From: Pseudomonadota bacterium
GTDB taxonomy: Bacteria; Pseudomonadota; Gammaproteobacteria; Burkholderiales; Burkholderiaceae_E
Direction of reading: 5' to 3'
Assembly: GCA_029779435.1 (NCBI GenBank)
Contig: JAKPAM010000047.1
Coordinates: 1-64,000 of the forward strand
DNA length: 64,000 nucleotides
A program made the position numbers and the translations under genes. Below the pieces are notes generated by a model. It saw nothing but the letters and a program-made list of their open reading frames with translations. It was not told the DNA's origin and searched no databases. Below are positions 44,886 through 54,807 of this stretch, one piece after another (the first letter of the stretch is position 1; every line of letters starts with the position of its first letter).

Positions 44886-46346
44886 ATGCACGCGGCCGAC
44901 ATGGACCAGGACTCCCCCGGACGTTCGCTGGCGCGGCTGGCAGCCGTGCTGCTGCTCGGCTCCGTGCTGGGCGGGTTGGCGGTGATGCTGACCGGCCACC
45001 AGGGGCTCGATCCGATGATCGGGTTCGCGGTGCCGATCCTCGTGGGCGGGCTGTTCCTGCTGCTGACGCGTTTCGACTGGCTGCTGATCGCCGTGATGGT
45101 GACGCGCGCCTCGCTCGAACCGCTGCTGTCGGCGATCAAGGGCGGCTCCGAAGGCATGGGCCCGGGGGCGGCGATCAATGCGGTCGTGCTGATGCTCGGC
45201 GCGCTGTACCTGCTGCGCAAGCCGCGGGTGTTCGCGCGGCCGCACCTGCTGCTGTGGGGGCTGTTCCTGGCGCTGGCCTTCTCGGCCAGCCGCTATGCGC
45301 CCGACGTCGGCAAGGCCATTCGCTTGCTGATGGTCTACCTGACGTACTTCGCGATGTTCGCGATGCCGGTGGCGGTGATCGGCGATCGTGCCGATGCGCG
45401 GTTTTGGGTGCGCGTGCTTCTGGCCGCTTCGATCGTGCCGACGCTGGCGGGGCTGTTCGACATGGCCACCGGCGGCATCGCGCCCATCGATCCGGAACTG
45501 ATGGATCCGAGCGAAGTGCTGGCGGGGATGCCCGAGTACACGGGCTTCCGGATCCAGGGCGCATTCACGCATCCGAACATCTTCGCGTTCTACCTGGTGA
45601 CGCTGATCGCGACGATCCTTTATGCGCTGCGGATCGGCGTGTTCACCGGGCGCCGGCGATGGCTGGGCGTCGCTTACCTGGCCGTGCAGGTCGCGCTGCT
45701 GGTGGCCACGCAGACGCGCGGTGCGTGGGCGGCCGCGGCGGTGGTGATGCTCGCCTACGGGATGTTCGTCGATCGGCGCCTGCTGTTGTGGGGCGCGATC
45801 GGCTGCATTCCGCTGTTCCTGGTGCCGGTCGTGCAGGACCGGATCCTGGATGTGCTGGGCTATGGTCCGCCGCGGCTCGACAATGCGTTGAACTCCTACC
45901 AATGGCGGCTGGCGATGTGGAAGTCGGCGTTGCCTTGGATCGCCGACCGCTGGCTGCTCGGCTGGGGGCTGGACTCGTATACCGAGTATTCGACGATCTT
46001 CTTCCCGCTCGAGTATCTGGTCGGCTTCGACGCGCACAACGTGTACGTGCAGCTCGCGTTCGAGATGGGTGTGCCCGGGGTGATCGCGTTCGTCTCGATC
46101 TTCGTCGGGCTGATCGTGATGGCGTTCACCTGGCGGCGGCGGCATCCGCTCGAGGCGGTGTTGCTGATCGCCCTGTCGATCGCCTACCTGATGGTCTGCT
46201 ACTCGGACAACATGCATCGCTACCTGATCTCGAACTGGTATACGTTCTTCTTCATGGGTCTGCTGGCGGCGCTGGCGACCGGCGGCGACCGGACCGAGGG
46301 CGGAGCCGGCGCCCCACAGCCGAAGCCGAGGGCGGCTACGCGATGA
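44886..46346 (+). CDS. O-antigen ligase / Wzy-type polymerase
   Basis: Multi-TM; GAFTHPNIFAFYLVTLIATILYAL, TQTRGAWAAAAVVMLAYG, GWGLDSYTEYS..., FDAHNVYVQLAFEMGVPG. Confidence 0.88.
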   Translation: MHAADMDQDSPGRSLARLAAVLLLGSVLGGLAVMLTGHQGLDPMIGFAVPILVGGLFLLLTRFDWLLIAVMVTRASLEPLLSAIKGGSEGMGPGAAINAVVLMLGALYLLRKPRVFARPHLLLWGLFLALAFSASRYAPDVGKAIRLLMVYLTYFAMFAMPVAVIGDRADARFWVRVLLAASIVPTLAGLFDMATGGIAPIDPELMDPSEVLAGMPEYTGFRIQGAFTHPNIFAFYLVTLIATILYALRIGVFTGRRRWLGVAYLAVQVALLVATQTRGAWAAAAVVMLAYGMFVDRRLLLWGAIGCIPLFLVPVVQDRILDVLGYGPPRLDNALNSYQWRLAMWKSALPWIADRWLLGWGLDSYTEYSTIFFPLEYLVGFDAHNVYVQLAFEMGVPGVIAFVSIFVGLIVMAFTWRRRHPLEAVLLIALSIAYLMVCYSDNMHRYLISNWYTFFFMGLLAALATGGDRTEGGAGAPQPKPRAATR

Positions 46347-47545
46347 AGATCGGTTATTTCACCAACCAGTATCCGAAGGTCAGCCACAGCTTCATCCGGC
46401 GCGAGATCCTGGCGGTCGAGCGCCAGGGGATGCGGGTCGAACGCTATGCGCTGCGCGGCTGGGACGCCGAGCTGGCCGACGTCGAGGACCTGTCCGAGCG
46501 CACGCGCACGCACTATCTGCTGCGCGACGGCATCCGGCCGCTGCTGGGGGCCGCGCTGGGCGAATGCCTGAACCACCCCGGCGCGTTCGCGCGCGCGGTC
46601 GTGGCGGCCGTGCGGCAGTGGCGCGGCGGCGATCGTTCACTGCCGCACAACCTGATCACGCTCGCCGAGGCCTGCCAACTCAAGGAATGGCTGCGCCGCG
46701 ACGGCATCGAGCACCTGCACGTGCACTTCGCGACCAACGGCGCGCAAGTGGCGCGGCTGATGCGGCTGCTCGGCGGCCCGCCGTACAGCATGACCGTGCA
46801 TGGACCCGAAGAGTGGGATGCGCCGAAGTCGCTGGGCCTGCTCGACAAGGTGCGCCAGTCGACATTCTCGATCGCGATCAGCAGCTTCACGCGGTCGCAG
46901 CTTTGCCGCTGGTCGCACCGCGACGACTGGGACAAGATCGCCGTCGTGCATTGCGGGCTCGACGCGAGTTTCCAAGGGGCGCCGCCACCAGTCCCCGACA
47001 ACCGCCGGCTCGTCTGTGTCGGTCGCCTGTGCGCCGAGAAGGCGCAGGTGTTGCTGGTCGCGGCGGTCGCGCAACTGGCCCGGCGCGGCATCGCGCTCGA
47101 ACTGGTGCTGGCCGGCGACGGCGACATGCGCCCGCAGGTCGAGGCCGCCATCGCCGTGCACGGGCTCGGGCACTGCGTGCGGATCACCGGCTGGCTCAGC
47201 GGCGAGCAGGTGCGCGAAGAACTGCTGGCCGCGCGCGCGATGGTGCTGCCCAGCTTCAACGAAGGGCTGCCCGTGGTCATCATGGAGGCCATGGCGGTGA
47301 CGCGCCCGGTGATCAGCACCTACGTGGCCGGCATTCCCGAACTCGTGCGCGACGGCCGCGACGGCTGGCTGGTGCCGGCCGGCTCGGTCGACGCGCTGGC
47401 GCAGGCGATCGAGCGCTGCCTGGCCACGCCGGTCGACGAGTTGCGGCGCATGGGGGCGCAGGGCCGCGAGCGTGTGCTCGGCCGCCATTCGGTCGACGAG
47501 GGCGCGCGGCGCATCGCGAGCCTGATCCGGGGGGGCCGGGCGTGA
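46343..47545 (+). CDS. Glycosyltransferase family 4 (EPS type)
   Basis: MKIGYFTNQYPKVSHSFIRREI, LVCVGRLCAEKAQVLLV, LPSFNEGLPVVIMEAMAVTRPVISTYVAGIPELV. Confidence 0.93.
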   Translation: MKIGYFTNQYPKVSHSFIRREILAVERQGMRVERYALRGWDAELADVEDLSERTRTHYLLRDGIRPLLGAALGECLNHPGAFARAVVAAVRQWRGGDRSLPHNLITLAEACQLKEWLRRDGIEHLHVHFATNGAQVARLMRLLGGPPYSMTVHGPEEWDAPKSLGLLDKVRQSTFSIAISSFTRSQLCRWSHRDDWDKIAVVHCGLDASFQGAPPPVPDNRRLVCVGRLCAEKAQVLLVAAVAQLARRGIALELVLAGDGDMRPQVEAAIAVHGLGHCVRITGWLSGEQVREELLAARAMVLPSFNEGLPVVIMEAMAVTRPVISTYVAGIPELVRDGRDGWLVPAGSVDALAQAIERCLATPVDELRRMGAQGRERVLGRHSVDEGARRIASLIRGGRA

Positions 47546-48855
47546 GCGTCGTCGCCACGCTGAGCGCCGTGCTGTCGCTGGCGGCGGCGCTGCTGTGCGT
47601 GCCGGCGGCGATGCTGCTGCTCGAAGTGCTGGCGGCGCTCGCGGCGATGCGGCGCGGTACGGTCGGTGTGGGCGGTGTGGGCGGCGTGGCGGGGGTCGAT
47701 GCCGGCGTCGGCTCCGGCCCCGGCCCCGGCCCTGCCGGCGACGGGCTCGGTGACGATGATGCCGGGGCCCCCCGCGGCGCGGTCGCGGTCCTGATCCCCG
47801 CGCACGACGAGGCTGGTGGCATCGGCGCGACGCTGGCGAGCGTGCGTGCGCAGTTGCGCGACGGGGACCGCCTGCTGGTCGTGGCCGACAACTGCACCGA
47901 CGACACCGCGGCGGTCGCGCGCGCTGCCGGCGCCGAGGTCGTCGAGCGGCGCGATCCGCAGCGGCGTGGCAAAGGATATGCGCTGGATTTCGGCGTCCGC
48001 CACCTGGCGTCGTCGTCGTTCGCCGCCGCCCCCGTCGTGCTGATCGTCGATGCCGACTGCGAGGTCGGGCCCGGCGCCGTCGACGCGCTGGCACGTGCGT
48101 GCCGGCGTACCGGCCGGCCCGCGCAGGCCTGTTACCTGATGCACTATCCGCCGGCCGCTCGCACGCTGGGCGCGCGCATCGCCGAGTTCGCGTTCGTCGT
48201 CAAGAACCGCGTGCGACCGCTCGGGCTCGTCACGCTCGGCTGGCCGTGCCCGCTGCTGGGATCGGGGATGGCGTTTCCCTTCGCGCTGATCGTCGACGCG
48301 CCGTTGGCCAACGGCCACCTGGTCGAAGACATGAAACTGGGCGTGGACCTGAGCGCGCGCGGGCAGGGGCCGCTGTACGTGCCCCAGGCCCTGGTCACCA
48401 GCACGTTCCCGAGCAGCGAGCAGGGCCAGCGCACGCAGCGCGAGCGCTGGGAACACGGCCATCTGCAGACGATCGCCACGCAGATGCCGGCGCTGCTGCT
48501 GGCCGGGCTGCGGCGCGGCGATCGCGGCGCGGTGGCGCTGGCTTTCGACCTGGCGATCCCGCCGCTGGCGCTGCTGGTGATGTCGACGGTGGCCGTCGCG
48601 CTGGCCGCGGCGCTCGCGTGGGCACTGGGCGGCGCCGCGCTGCCGGCGGGGCTGGCCGCGCTGGCGCTCGCGATGCTGGGCGGTGCCGTGCTGCTCGCGT
48701 GGCGGGCCGTGGCGCGCGAACTGCTGCCGTTCTCGATGCTGTGCCGCGTGCCCGGCTACGTGCTGGGCAAGCTGCCGCTGTATCGCGGTTTCATCGGCGC
48801 ACGGCAGACGACGTGGGTGCGCTCCCGGCGCGACCACGAGCGGGACCAGCCGTGA
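47542..48855 (+). CDS. Glycosyltransferase family 2 (membrane)
   Basis: AVLIPAHDEAGGIGATLASVR, VVADNCTDDTAAVARAAGAEVVERRDPQRRGKGYALDFG, VEDMKLGVDL, QRERWEHGHL. Confidence 0.92.
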   Translation: MSVVATLSAVLSLAAALLCVPAAMLLLEVLAALAAMRRGTVGVGGVGGVAGVDAGVGSGPGPGPAGDGLGDDDAGAPRGAVAVLIPAHDEAGGIGATLASVRAQLRDGDRLLVVADNCTDDTAAVARAAGAEVVERRDPQRRGKGYALDFGVRHLASSSFAAAPVVLIVDADCEVGPGAVDALARACRRTGRPAQACYLMHYPPAARTLGARIAEFAFVVKNRVRPLGLVTLGWPCPLLGSGMAFPFALIVDAPLANGHLVEDMKLGVDLSARGQGPLYVPQALVTSTFPSSEQGQRTQRERWEHGHLQTIATQMPALLLAGLRRGDRGAVALAFDLAIPPLALLVMSTVAVALAAALAWALGGAALPAGLAALALAMLGGAVLLAWRAVARELLPFSMLCRVPGYVLGKLPLYRGFIGARQTTWVRSRRDHERDQP

Positions 48856-48892
48856 TCGCGGCCGGTCGCGCGCGATCGCCGGGGCGTGCCTG

Positions 48893-50398
48893 ATGGCCAT
48901 GGCCGGTTCGACGTCGCCCGGCGCGCAGGACGTGCGCAAGACGATCCTGTCGCTGGGCGCGGTCAACGCGCTGGACATGGTGCTGCAGGCCGCGCTGCCG
49001 ATGCTGCTCGTGCGCCTGCTCGGCGACGAGGACTTCGGTGTCTATCGGACGCTGTGGCTGATCGTGACGACGGCGTTGTGCCTGCTGCCGATGGCGATGC
49101 CGACCAGCCTGTTCTACTTCCTGCCGCGATCGGCGGGCGCCGAGCGCAGCGCCTACCTGCTGCAGGCCGCGCTGACGATGGCCGGCGCCGCGCTGCTCGG
49201 CGGCGCGGCCGTGTTGCTGACGACTGGCGGGCTGGACCTGCACGACGACCATCGCCTGCCGATCGCGGCGTTCGTCGCATTGTGGACGTTCGCATCGCTG
49301 CTCGATTCGCTGTTCAACGCGATGCAGCGCGGTCCGACCCAGGCGCGCGTGAACCTGGTGTTCGCGCTGCTGCGTTTCGGTGCCGTGGCGGGCGTGGCGG
49401 CGGCCACGCATGCGATCGAGCCGGTACTGATCGCGCACCTGGCGTTCGGCGCGGCCAAGGCGCTGACCTGCGCGGCGCTGGTGGTGCGCAACGCGCGCGC
49501 GAACGGCGGCTGGCGGGCCGCCAGCATCGCGCGCTGGCGCGAGCAGTGCCGCTATGCGCTGCCGTTCGGCGGCTCCGCGGCCCTTTACCTGTTGCGCGCG
49601 CGGATCGACCAGTGGCTGGTCGCGTCGATGTTCTCGACCGCACAGTTCGGGCTGTACTCGGTCGCGGCGGTGTTCTCGCCGGTGCAGGGCCTGGTGCGGT
49701 CGACCGTCAGCAACGTCGTGCTGCCCGAGCTCAATCGCCTGCAGGCCCATGACGACGTCGAGCGGATGCTGGCGCTGAACCGCCGCGGCAACCTCGCTGT
49801 GTCGCTGCTGATGTTTCCGGTGCTGGCCTATCTGTTCGCGGCCGCCACGCCGTTGTTGACGCTGCTGTTCACCGCCGACTATCGCGGCGCGGCGCCGGTG
49901 GTGCGCTGGTATTGCGCGGCGCTGATGGTCGAGACGATCGAAGTGACGACGCTGCTGTACGCGTTTCGGCAGGGGCGGTTCCTGATCGCGTGGGACGGCG
50001 TGTTGCTGGTGGTCAGCGTGGCTGTCTGCGCGGCCGGTGCGCGGATGTTCGGCCTGTCGGGCGCCGCGCTGGGCGGACTGGTCGGCGGGGCGATCGCGCA
50101 GGCCGTCAGCCTGGCGCGCTGCGCGAAGCTGGCACGCGTGCCCGTGGCCGCGCTGCAACCGTGGGGGCTGTTCGGGCGCGTGCTGCTGGCCGCGGTGGGT
50201 GCGGGGCTGGTCGCTTATGGCGTGCTGGCCGTCATGGCGAACGTCTCCGGCGTCTCCGGCGCGCCGGGCATGCTCACGCTGGCGGTGGGCGCGTTGGCGT
50301 TTTGCGCCGCCTACTGGCTGGGGTTGCGCCTGTTGCGGATGGCGCCGGTCGTGCGCGACGTGATGGGCATCCGGATGGCCCGCCTGATGGGATTCTGA
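48893..50398 (+). CDS. Polysaccharide flippase (Wzx/MATE-like oligosaccharide exporter)
   Basis: ~12 TM pattern; YALPFGGSAALYLLRARIDQWLVASMFSTAQFGLYSVAAVF. Confidence 0.85.
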   Translation: MAMAGSTSPGAQDVRKTILSLGAVNALDMVLQAALPMLLVRLLGDEDFGVYRTLWLIVTTALCLLPMAMPTSLFYFLPRSAGAERSAYLLQAALTMAGAALLGGAAVLLTTGGLDLHDDHRLPIAAFVALWTFASLLDSLFNAMQRGPTQARVNLVFALLRFGAVAGVAAATHAIEPVLIAHLAFGAAKALTCAALVVRNARANGGWRAASIARWREQCRYALPFGGSAALYLLRARIDQWLVASMFSTAQFGLYSVAAVFSPVQGLVRSTVSNVVLPELNRLQAHDDVERMLALNRRGNLAVSLLMFPVLAYLFAAATPLLTLLFTADYRGAAPVVRWYCAALMVETIEVTTLLYAFRQGRFLIAWDGVLLVVSVAVCAAGARMFGLSGAALGGLVGGAIAQAVSLARCAKLARVPVAALQPWGLFGRVLLAAVGAGLVAYGVLAVMANVSGVSGAPGMLTLAVGALAFCAAYWLGLRLLRMAPVVRDVMGIRMARLMGF

Positions 50399-50489
50399 AC
50401 GCGTGGCCGGGCTATCGAGAACCTGCGGACGAGTCAGCCGCGCCCGCTCGTCGCGCCGGGCCAACGCCGCTCGAGCGCGTCCGGTGCGT

Positions 50490-51335
50490 TCACGGGTTCT
50501 GACGCGACATCGCGCGGCGGGCGTACTGCGACTTGCGCAGCCGGATCAACCGCGCCAGCAGCGGATGCAAGCCGTGCTTGCGCGCGATCCGCTCGTCTTC
50601 GCGAAAGCAGTCGAGCAAGCGGTTGGACGACAGGCCGCCGAGCCGGAAGCGGGCCAGCGGCGCGTCGACATAAGTGCCGCGCTGTCCGCTGCTGATCAGC
50701 CGCGCGACGAAGTCGTGGTCGGCCGCCAGCCGGAACGACAGGTCATAATCGCCGAGCCGTTCGTACACCGATCGCCTGACGAACAGCGCCGGATGCGGCA
50801 GCCCGATGTTCATCCGCCAGTCGCGGCCGAACCGGTCGCGGCGCCCGTCGATCCATTGGGTCTCGGCGCGCTGCACGCGTACCGGCCGCCCGTCTTCGTC
50901 CATGATCGTCAGGTCCGAGCACACGTAGTCGGCGCCGGTGCGCATGAGCGCGTCGGCCACGCGATGCAGCGCGCCGGGCTCGAGCACGTCGTCGGCGTTG
51001 ATGATGCCGATGATCTCGCCAGTGGCGCGCGCGATGCCCTTGTTCATCGCGTCGTACAGGCCGCGATCCTTTTCGCAGACGTAGTCGGTGATCAGATCGC
51101 GGTGCCGCGCGACGATCTGCGGGGTGTCGTCGGTCGACAGCGCATCGACGACGATGTACTGCAGGCCCGCGACGCGTTGCTCGCGCACCGATGCGATCGT
51201 CTGTTCGATCGTGCCGGCGGCGTTGAAGACGGGCGTGATCATCGTGATCGACAACGGCGGCGCGTAAGCGGCGTCTTGCCGGTCATCGGCATCATGGGCG
51301 GAAAGGCGTGCGCGGGTCGTGGGCGAAGCAGACAT
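50490..51335 (-). CDS. Glycosyltransferase family 2 (WcaA-like)
   Basis: SITMITPVFNAAGTIEQTIASV, YIVVDALSTDDTPQI, EKDRGLYDAMNKGIARATGEIIGIINADDVL. Confidence 0.92.
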   Translation of the reverse strand: MSASPTTRARLSAHDADDRQDAAYAPPLSITMITPVFNAAGTIEQTIASVREQRVAGLQYIVVDALSTDDTPQIVARHRDLITDYVCEKDRGLYDAMNKGIARATGEIIGIINADDVLEPGALHRVADALMRTGADYVCSDLTIMDEDGRPVRVQRAETQWIDGRRDRFGRDWRMNIGLPHPALFVRRSVYERLGDYDLSFRLAADHDFVARLISSGQRGTYVDAPLARFRLGGLSSNRLLDCFREDERIARKHGLHPLLARLIRLRKSQYARRAMSRQNP

Positions 51336-51741
51336 GGGAGTGGGTCCAGCGTGATCGGCACGGTGCCGCAGGTGCACCGCGCGGGTCGCGAGCAGAGCAG
51401 GCAGGCCGCTTATCGTGGTGGAGGCGGAAGTCGATGCGGTAATGAATGCGCAGCCGTATTCGAGATCGTTTTCGGTGTCGTATCGGGCGACGCACTGGGT
51501 CGTGCATCGGGACACGATTCAGCGAGTGTAAAGAAGCCCCGTGTCCCCGAGGTTGCGAAATGCAACATTCCGGTGAACTTCATCGTTGCGATCACGGGCC
51601 GGAGTTCGTGGCCATCACACTACTCGACACGAAAAGGCCGGCGGATTCGCACGGTAGTCTTCCCCCATTCGGGGGACAATGGCGCGGACGAGCGCGTGGA
51701 CGGCGCCATGGCGGGTCGGACACAAAGCAAGAGAATTCGAT

Positions 51742-52269
51742 ATGCGTGACGAAAACTGGTTGGCGGATCTGGATCGCTATAGTTCGCGTGCGTTGCTGCG
51801 CGAACAGGGCCTGTGGGCGACGGCCGTCTATCGCTTTGGCCGCCGCAACGACTTGCGGCCCGATTCGTTCGTCAAGCGCGCGCGCAACCGCCTGTACTGG
51901 GCGATGTTCCGGATCACCGAAACGCTGCTGGGCATCAGCATTCCGAAGTCGGTCGACGTCGGACCGGGGCTGCGCATCTGGCACTTCGGCGGCATCTTCA
52001 TCCATGAGCGCGTGCGCATCGGCGCGCATTGCACGTTGCGCCAGGGCGTGACGCTGGGCAACCGCCATGCCGAGGACGACGTGCCGGTCATTGGCGACAA
52101 CGTGGATTTCGGTGCGTACAGCCAGGTACTGGGGCGCGTGCGCATCGGCAACAACTGCCGGATCGGCGCGATGTCGCTGGTGCTGACCGACGTGCCCGAC
52201 GGCGCGACGGCGGTCGGCGTTCCCGCGCGCATCGTGATGCCGCAAGTGCAGGAAACGACCGACGCTTAG
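51742..52269 (+). CDS. Serine acetyltransferase-like hexapeptide-repeat acyltransferase
   Basis: SVDVGPGLRIWHFGGIFIHERVRIGAHCTLRQGVTLGNRH, GVPARIV. Confidence 0.88.
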   Translation: MRDENWLADLDRYSSRALLREQGLWATAVYRFGRRNDLRPDSFVKRARNRLYWAMFRITETLLGISIPKSVDVGPGLRIWHFGGIFIHERVRIGAHCTLRQGVTLGNRHAEDDVPVIGDNVDFGAYSQVLGRVRIGNNCRIGAMSLVLTDVPDGATAVGVPARIVMPQVQETTDA

Positions 52270-52336
52270 GGGACTGGTCCGGACGCGGAGTCGAACCCGC
52301 GCCGGGGAGTTCCCGGCGGGGAGTTCCAAATGATTC

Positions 52337-52368
52337 GGGCCAGGATCGGATGTGTCCGATCCTGGCCC
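52337..52368. terminator. Strong bidirectional hairpin between convergent genes
   Basis: gggccaggatcgga-tgtg-tccgatcctggccc: perfect 14-bp stem, 4-nt loop. Confidence 0.75.
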
Positions 52369-52456
52369 TGGGTCCGATGTGCGGTGGCTGCCTGCCCGCC
52401 GTTCCGCCGATCAGGTCTTGCGGCGGGGGTTCGGTCTTAGCGTGAACAGGACGACA

Positions 52457-54685
52457 CTAGCTCGGCTCGGGCAGGAACATCGTCACGCCCTCTTCTTCCT
52501 CGGCCGCGTACGGGTAGCCGCGTTTTTGCTGCGGCGGCAGCTCGGCATGGTTCAGCGCGATGCCGAGCACCTTGGTGCCGGTACGGCGGATCCGCTCGAC
52601 GCTTTTCTGGATGTCGGGGTAAGGCGTGGTCTTCGATTTGACCACCAGCAGCGTGTTGGGCACGATCGACGACAGCACCAGCGCGTCGCTGAGCGGTTCG
52701 ACCGGCGGCGAGTCGATGACGATCATGTCGAACTTGCGACTCAGGCCCGTCAGCAGTTGCCGGAAGTGACGCGACAGCAACAGCTCCTGCGGATTGGGTG
52801 CCGGTTCACCGGCCGGCAGCACGTACAGCCGCGACCCCTTGACCGCATGCACGCATTCGCGCGGTGCCGCGCCGGCCAGCAGGTTGGTCAGGCCCTTGCG
52901 TTGGCGCGAGATGCCCAGCCGCATGCCGACCTGCGGGCTGCGCAGATCGCAGTCGATCAGCAGCGTGCGGCCAGTGTGCGCATTGGCCAGCGCCAGGTTG
53001 GCGGCGACCGTGGTCTTGCCTTCGCCGCGCTGCGTCGACGTGACCAACACGATCTTGCACGCGCTGTCGATGCAGCCCAGCAGCACGCCGGTGCGCACGG
53101 TGCGCAGCGATTCGGCGTACAGTGAATCCGGCTCCTTGAGCATCAGGTACGCGGCCGTCTCGTGTTTGTCCGACGGCAGCACCGGCAGCGCGCCGAGCAC
53201 CGGCAATTGCAGTTTCTGTTCGGCCGAGTCCTGGCCCTTGATCGTCTTGTCGAGCGCGTGGCGGATCAACACGAAGAACGCGCCCAGGCTCGTGGCCAGC
53301 ACGAATGCGAGCAGCACGATCGGGCCGCGCTTGGGACCGACCGGCTTGCGCGGCACGACGGCCGGATCGATGACGCGTGCCGCCGTGTCGTGGACTTCGG
53401 CGGCCACGCTGGTTTCCTTGGCGCGCGTCAGGAACATGTCGTAGAGCTGCCGGTTCATCTCGACCTCGCGCTCGAGGCCGGCGAGCTGGAACTCCTCGCG
53501 GTTGACGTCGGCGGCCGAGCCGCGCGCCTTGTCGAGCTGCGCGCTGAGCTCGCGTTCGGTGGCCATCGCCGACGTGTATTCGCGATTGATGCCGTCGATG
53601 ACGGCGCGCTGCTGATGGGCCAGCGCGCGCTGCGCGTCGCCGAGCTGGGCGACCGCTTCCTTCAGCGTCGAGTGTTCGCGGCCGTACTTGAGCGAGTACT
53701 CGGCCACGCGCGATTTGTTCTGGTTGACGCGCGTCTGGGCCTCGATGACGCTGGGATCGCGCTGCACGGCCGCCACGCCCGCATAGTCGCCTTCGCGCAG
53801 ATTGCGCAACTGCATCGACGTGCCTTCGAGTTCGGCGCGGCGCGCGCGCGCGGCCACGAGCCGGTCGGTCAGCGCGTTGAGCTGCTGGGTTGCCATCGCC
53901 TCGGCCGAGCCGCCGAGCTTGACGATGCCTTTCTTCTCGCGATAAGCCTGCAATTCCGCCTCGGAGCGCTCGAGCTTGTCGCGCAGCGAACTGAGCTTTT
54001 CCTGCAGCATCGCCGAGGCGTTGCGGGCGACGGCCAGGTGGGCCTCGTTGTCGGCCTCTTCGTACTGTGCGGCGTAGGTATTGGCGATGCGAGCCGCCAG
54101 CGCCGCGTCGGTCGACTCGACGCTGAGCTTGGCGACGCCGCTGGCGCGCAACGCCTCGATGCGCGTCGCGTCCATCAGTTGTTCGGTGGTGGCGTCGATC
54201 AGTTCCTGTTCGGTCCAGACCTTGTCCGAGCCGGTCAGCCCCAGCGTGGACTTGGCCCATCCCACGGGTCCGTGACCTGGCAGGCGCGGGTCGAACGTCG
54301 GATCATCCCAGAGCTGCAGCGCCCGCACGGTGCGGACCGCCAGGTCCCGCGACTGCAGGATCTCGACCTGCGCCTGGAAGTATTCGCGGTTGTCTCCGCC
54401 CTGGCGCACGTCCTCGATCGACAGGATCTTGGATTTACCGGGCTCGACCAGCAGCGACACCGTCGAACGGTACGTCGACGGCAGCATGAAGGTCAGTACC
54501 GCGGCGACGGCGGCGGCGCTCAGACCCAGGATCAGCAGGGACTTGCGATGCTGCGCCAGCACGCCCCACAGATTGAGCAGTTCCTGCGCGTCGGCCGCCG
54601 GCCGCAGCGGCTCGGTCCGAGGCTCGGGCCGGTTGGCCGAAGCCTGGATCGAATCGGACGGGGATAGCGGAGAAAGCTCGTTCAT
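52457..54685 (-). CDS. Polysaccharide co-polymerase with BY-kinase domain (Wzz/Wzc-like)
   Basis: N-terminal Wzz-like with GNVR-like coiled coil; Walker A VTSTQRGEGKTTVAANLA, Walker A' LLIDCDLRSP, Walker B MIVIDSPP. Confidence 0.93.
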   Translation of the reverse strand: MNELSPLSPSDSIQASANRPEPRTEPLRPAADAQELLNLWGVLAQHRKSLLILGLSAAAVAAVLTFMLPSTYRSTVSLLVEPGKSKILSIEDVRQGGDNREYFQAQVEILQSRDLAVRTVRALQLWDDPTFDPRLPGHGPVGWAKSTLGLTGSDKVWTEQELIDATTEQLMDATRIEALRASGVAKLSVESTDAALAARIANTYAAQYEEADNEAHLAVARNASAMLQEKLSSLRDKLERSEAELQAYREKKGIVKLGGSAEAMATQQLNALTDRLVAARARRAELEGTSMQLRNLREGDYAGVAAVQRDPSVIEAQTRVNQNKSRVAEYSLKYGREHSTLKEAVAQLGDAQRALAHQQRAVIDGINREYTSAMATERELSAQLDKARGSAADVNREEFQLAGLEREVEMNRQLYDMFLTRAKETSVAAEVHDTAARVIDPAVVPRKPVGPKRGPIVLLAFVLATSLGAFFVLIRHALDKTIKGQDSAEQKLQLPVLGALPVLPSDKHETAAYLMLKEPDSLYAESLRTVRTGVLLGCIDSACKIVLVTSTQRGEGKTTVAANLALANAHTGRTLLIDCDLRSPQVGMRLGISRQRKGLTNLLAGAAPRECVHAVKGSRLYVLPAGEPAPNPQELLLSRHFRQLLTGLSRKFDMIVIDSPPVEPLSDALVLSSIVPNTLLVVKSKTTPYPDIQKSVERIRRTGTKVLGIALNHAELPPQQKRGYPYAAEEEEGVTMFLPEPS

Positions 54686-54772
54686 GATCAACGGATCCGA
54701 TGCTGCCACGGCGCCCGCGCCGGGGTCGTCTGCGAATGATCTACCTTAACAGGGAGGGGGCGAATGGGACGT

Positions 54773-54807
54773 GCACGATTGCACGATCGATCGTGCGGTC
54801 ATCGTGC
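54773..54807. promoter_or_regulatory. Array of four GCACGAT heptamers (two direct, two inverted) upstream of the BY-kinase gene
   Basis: GCACGAT-T-GCACGAT-CG-ATCGTGC-GGTC-ATCGTGC. Confidence 0.5.

Noticed and set aside
52280-52320. tRNA-like T-arm (CGCGGGTTCGACTCCGCG on the minus strand) next to a variable-arm-like hairpin
   Set aside because: T-stem pairs correctly only with a wrong-sized loop, and no D-arm, anticodon arm or acceptor stem could be found; considered chance similarity.
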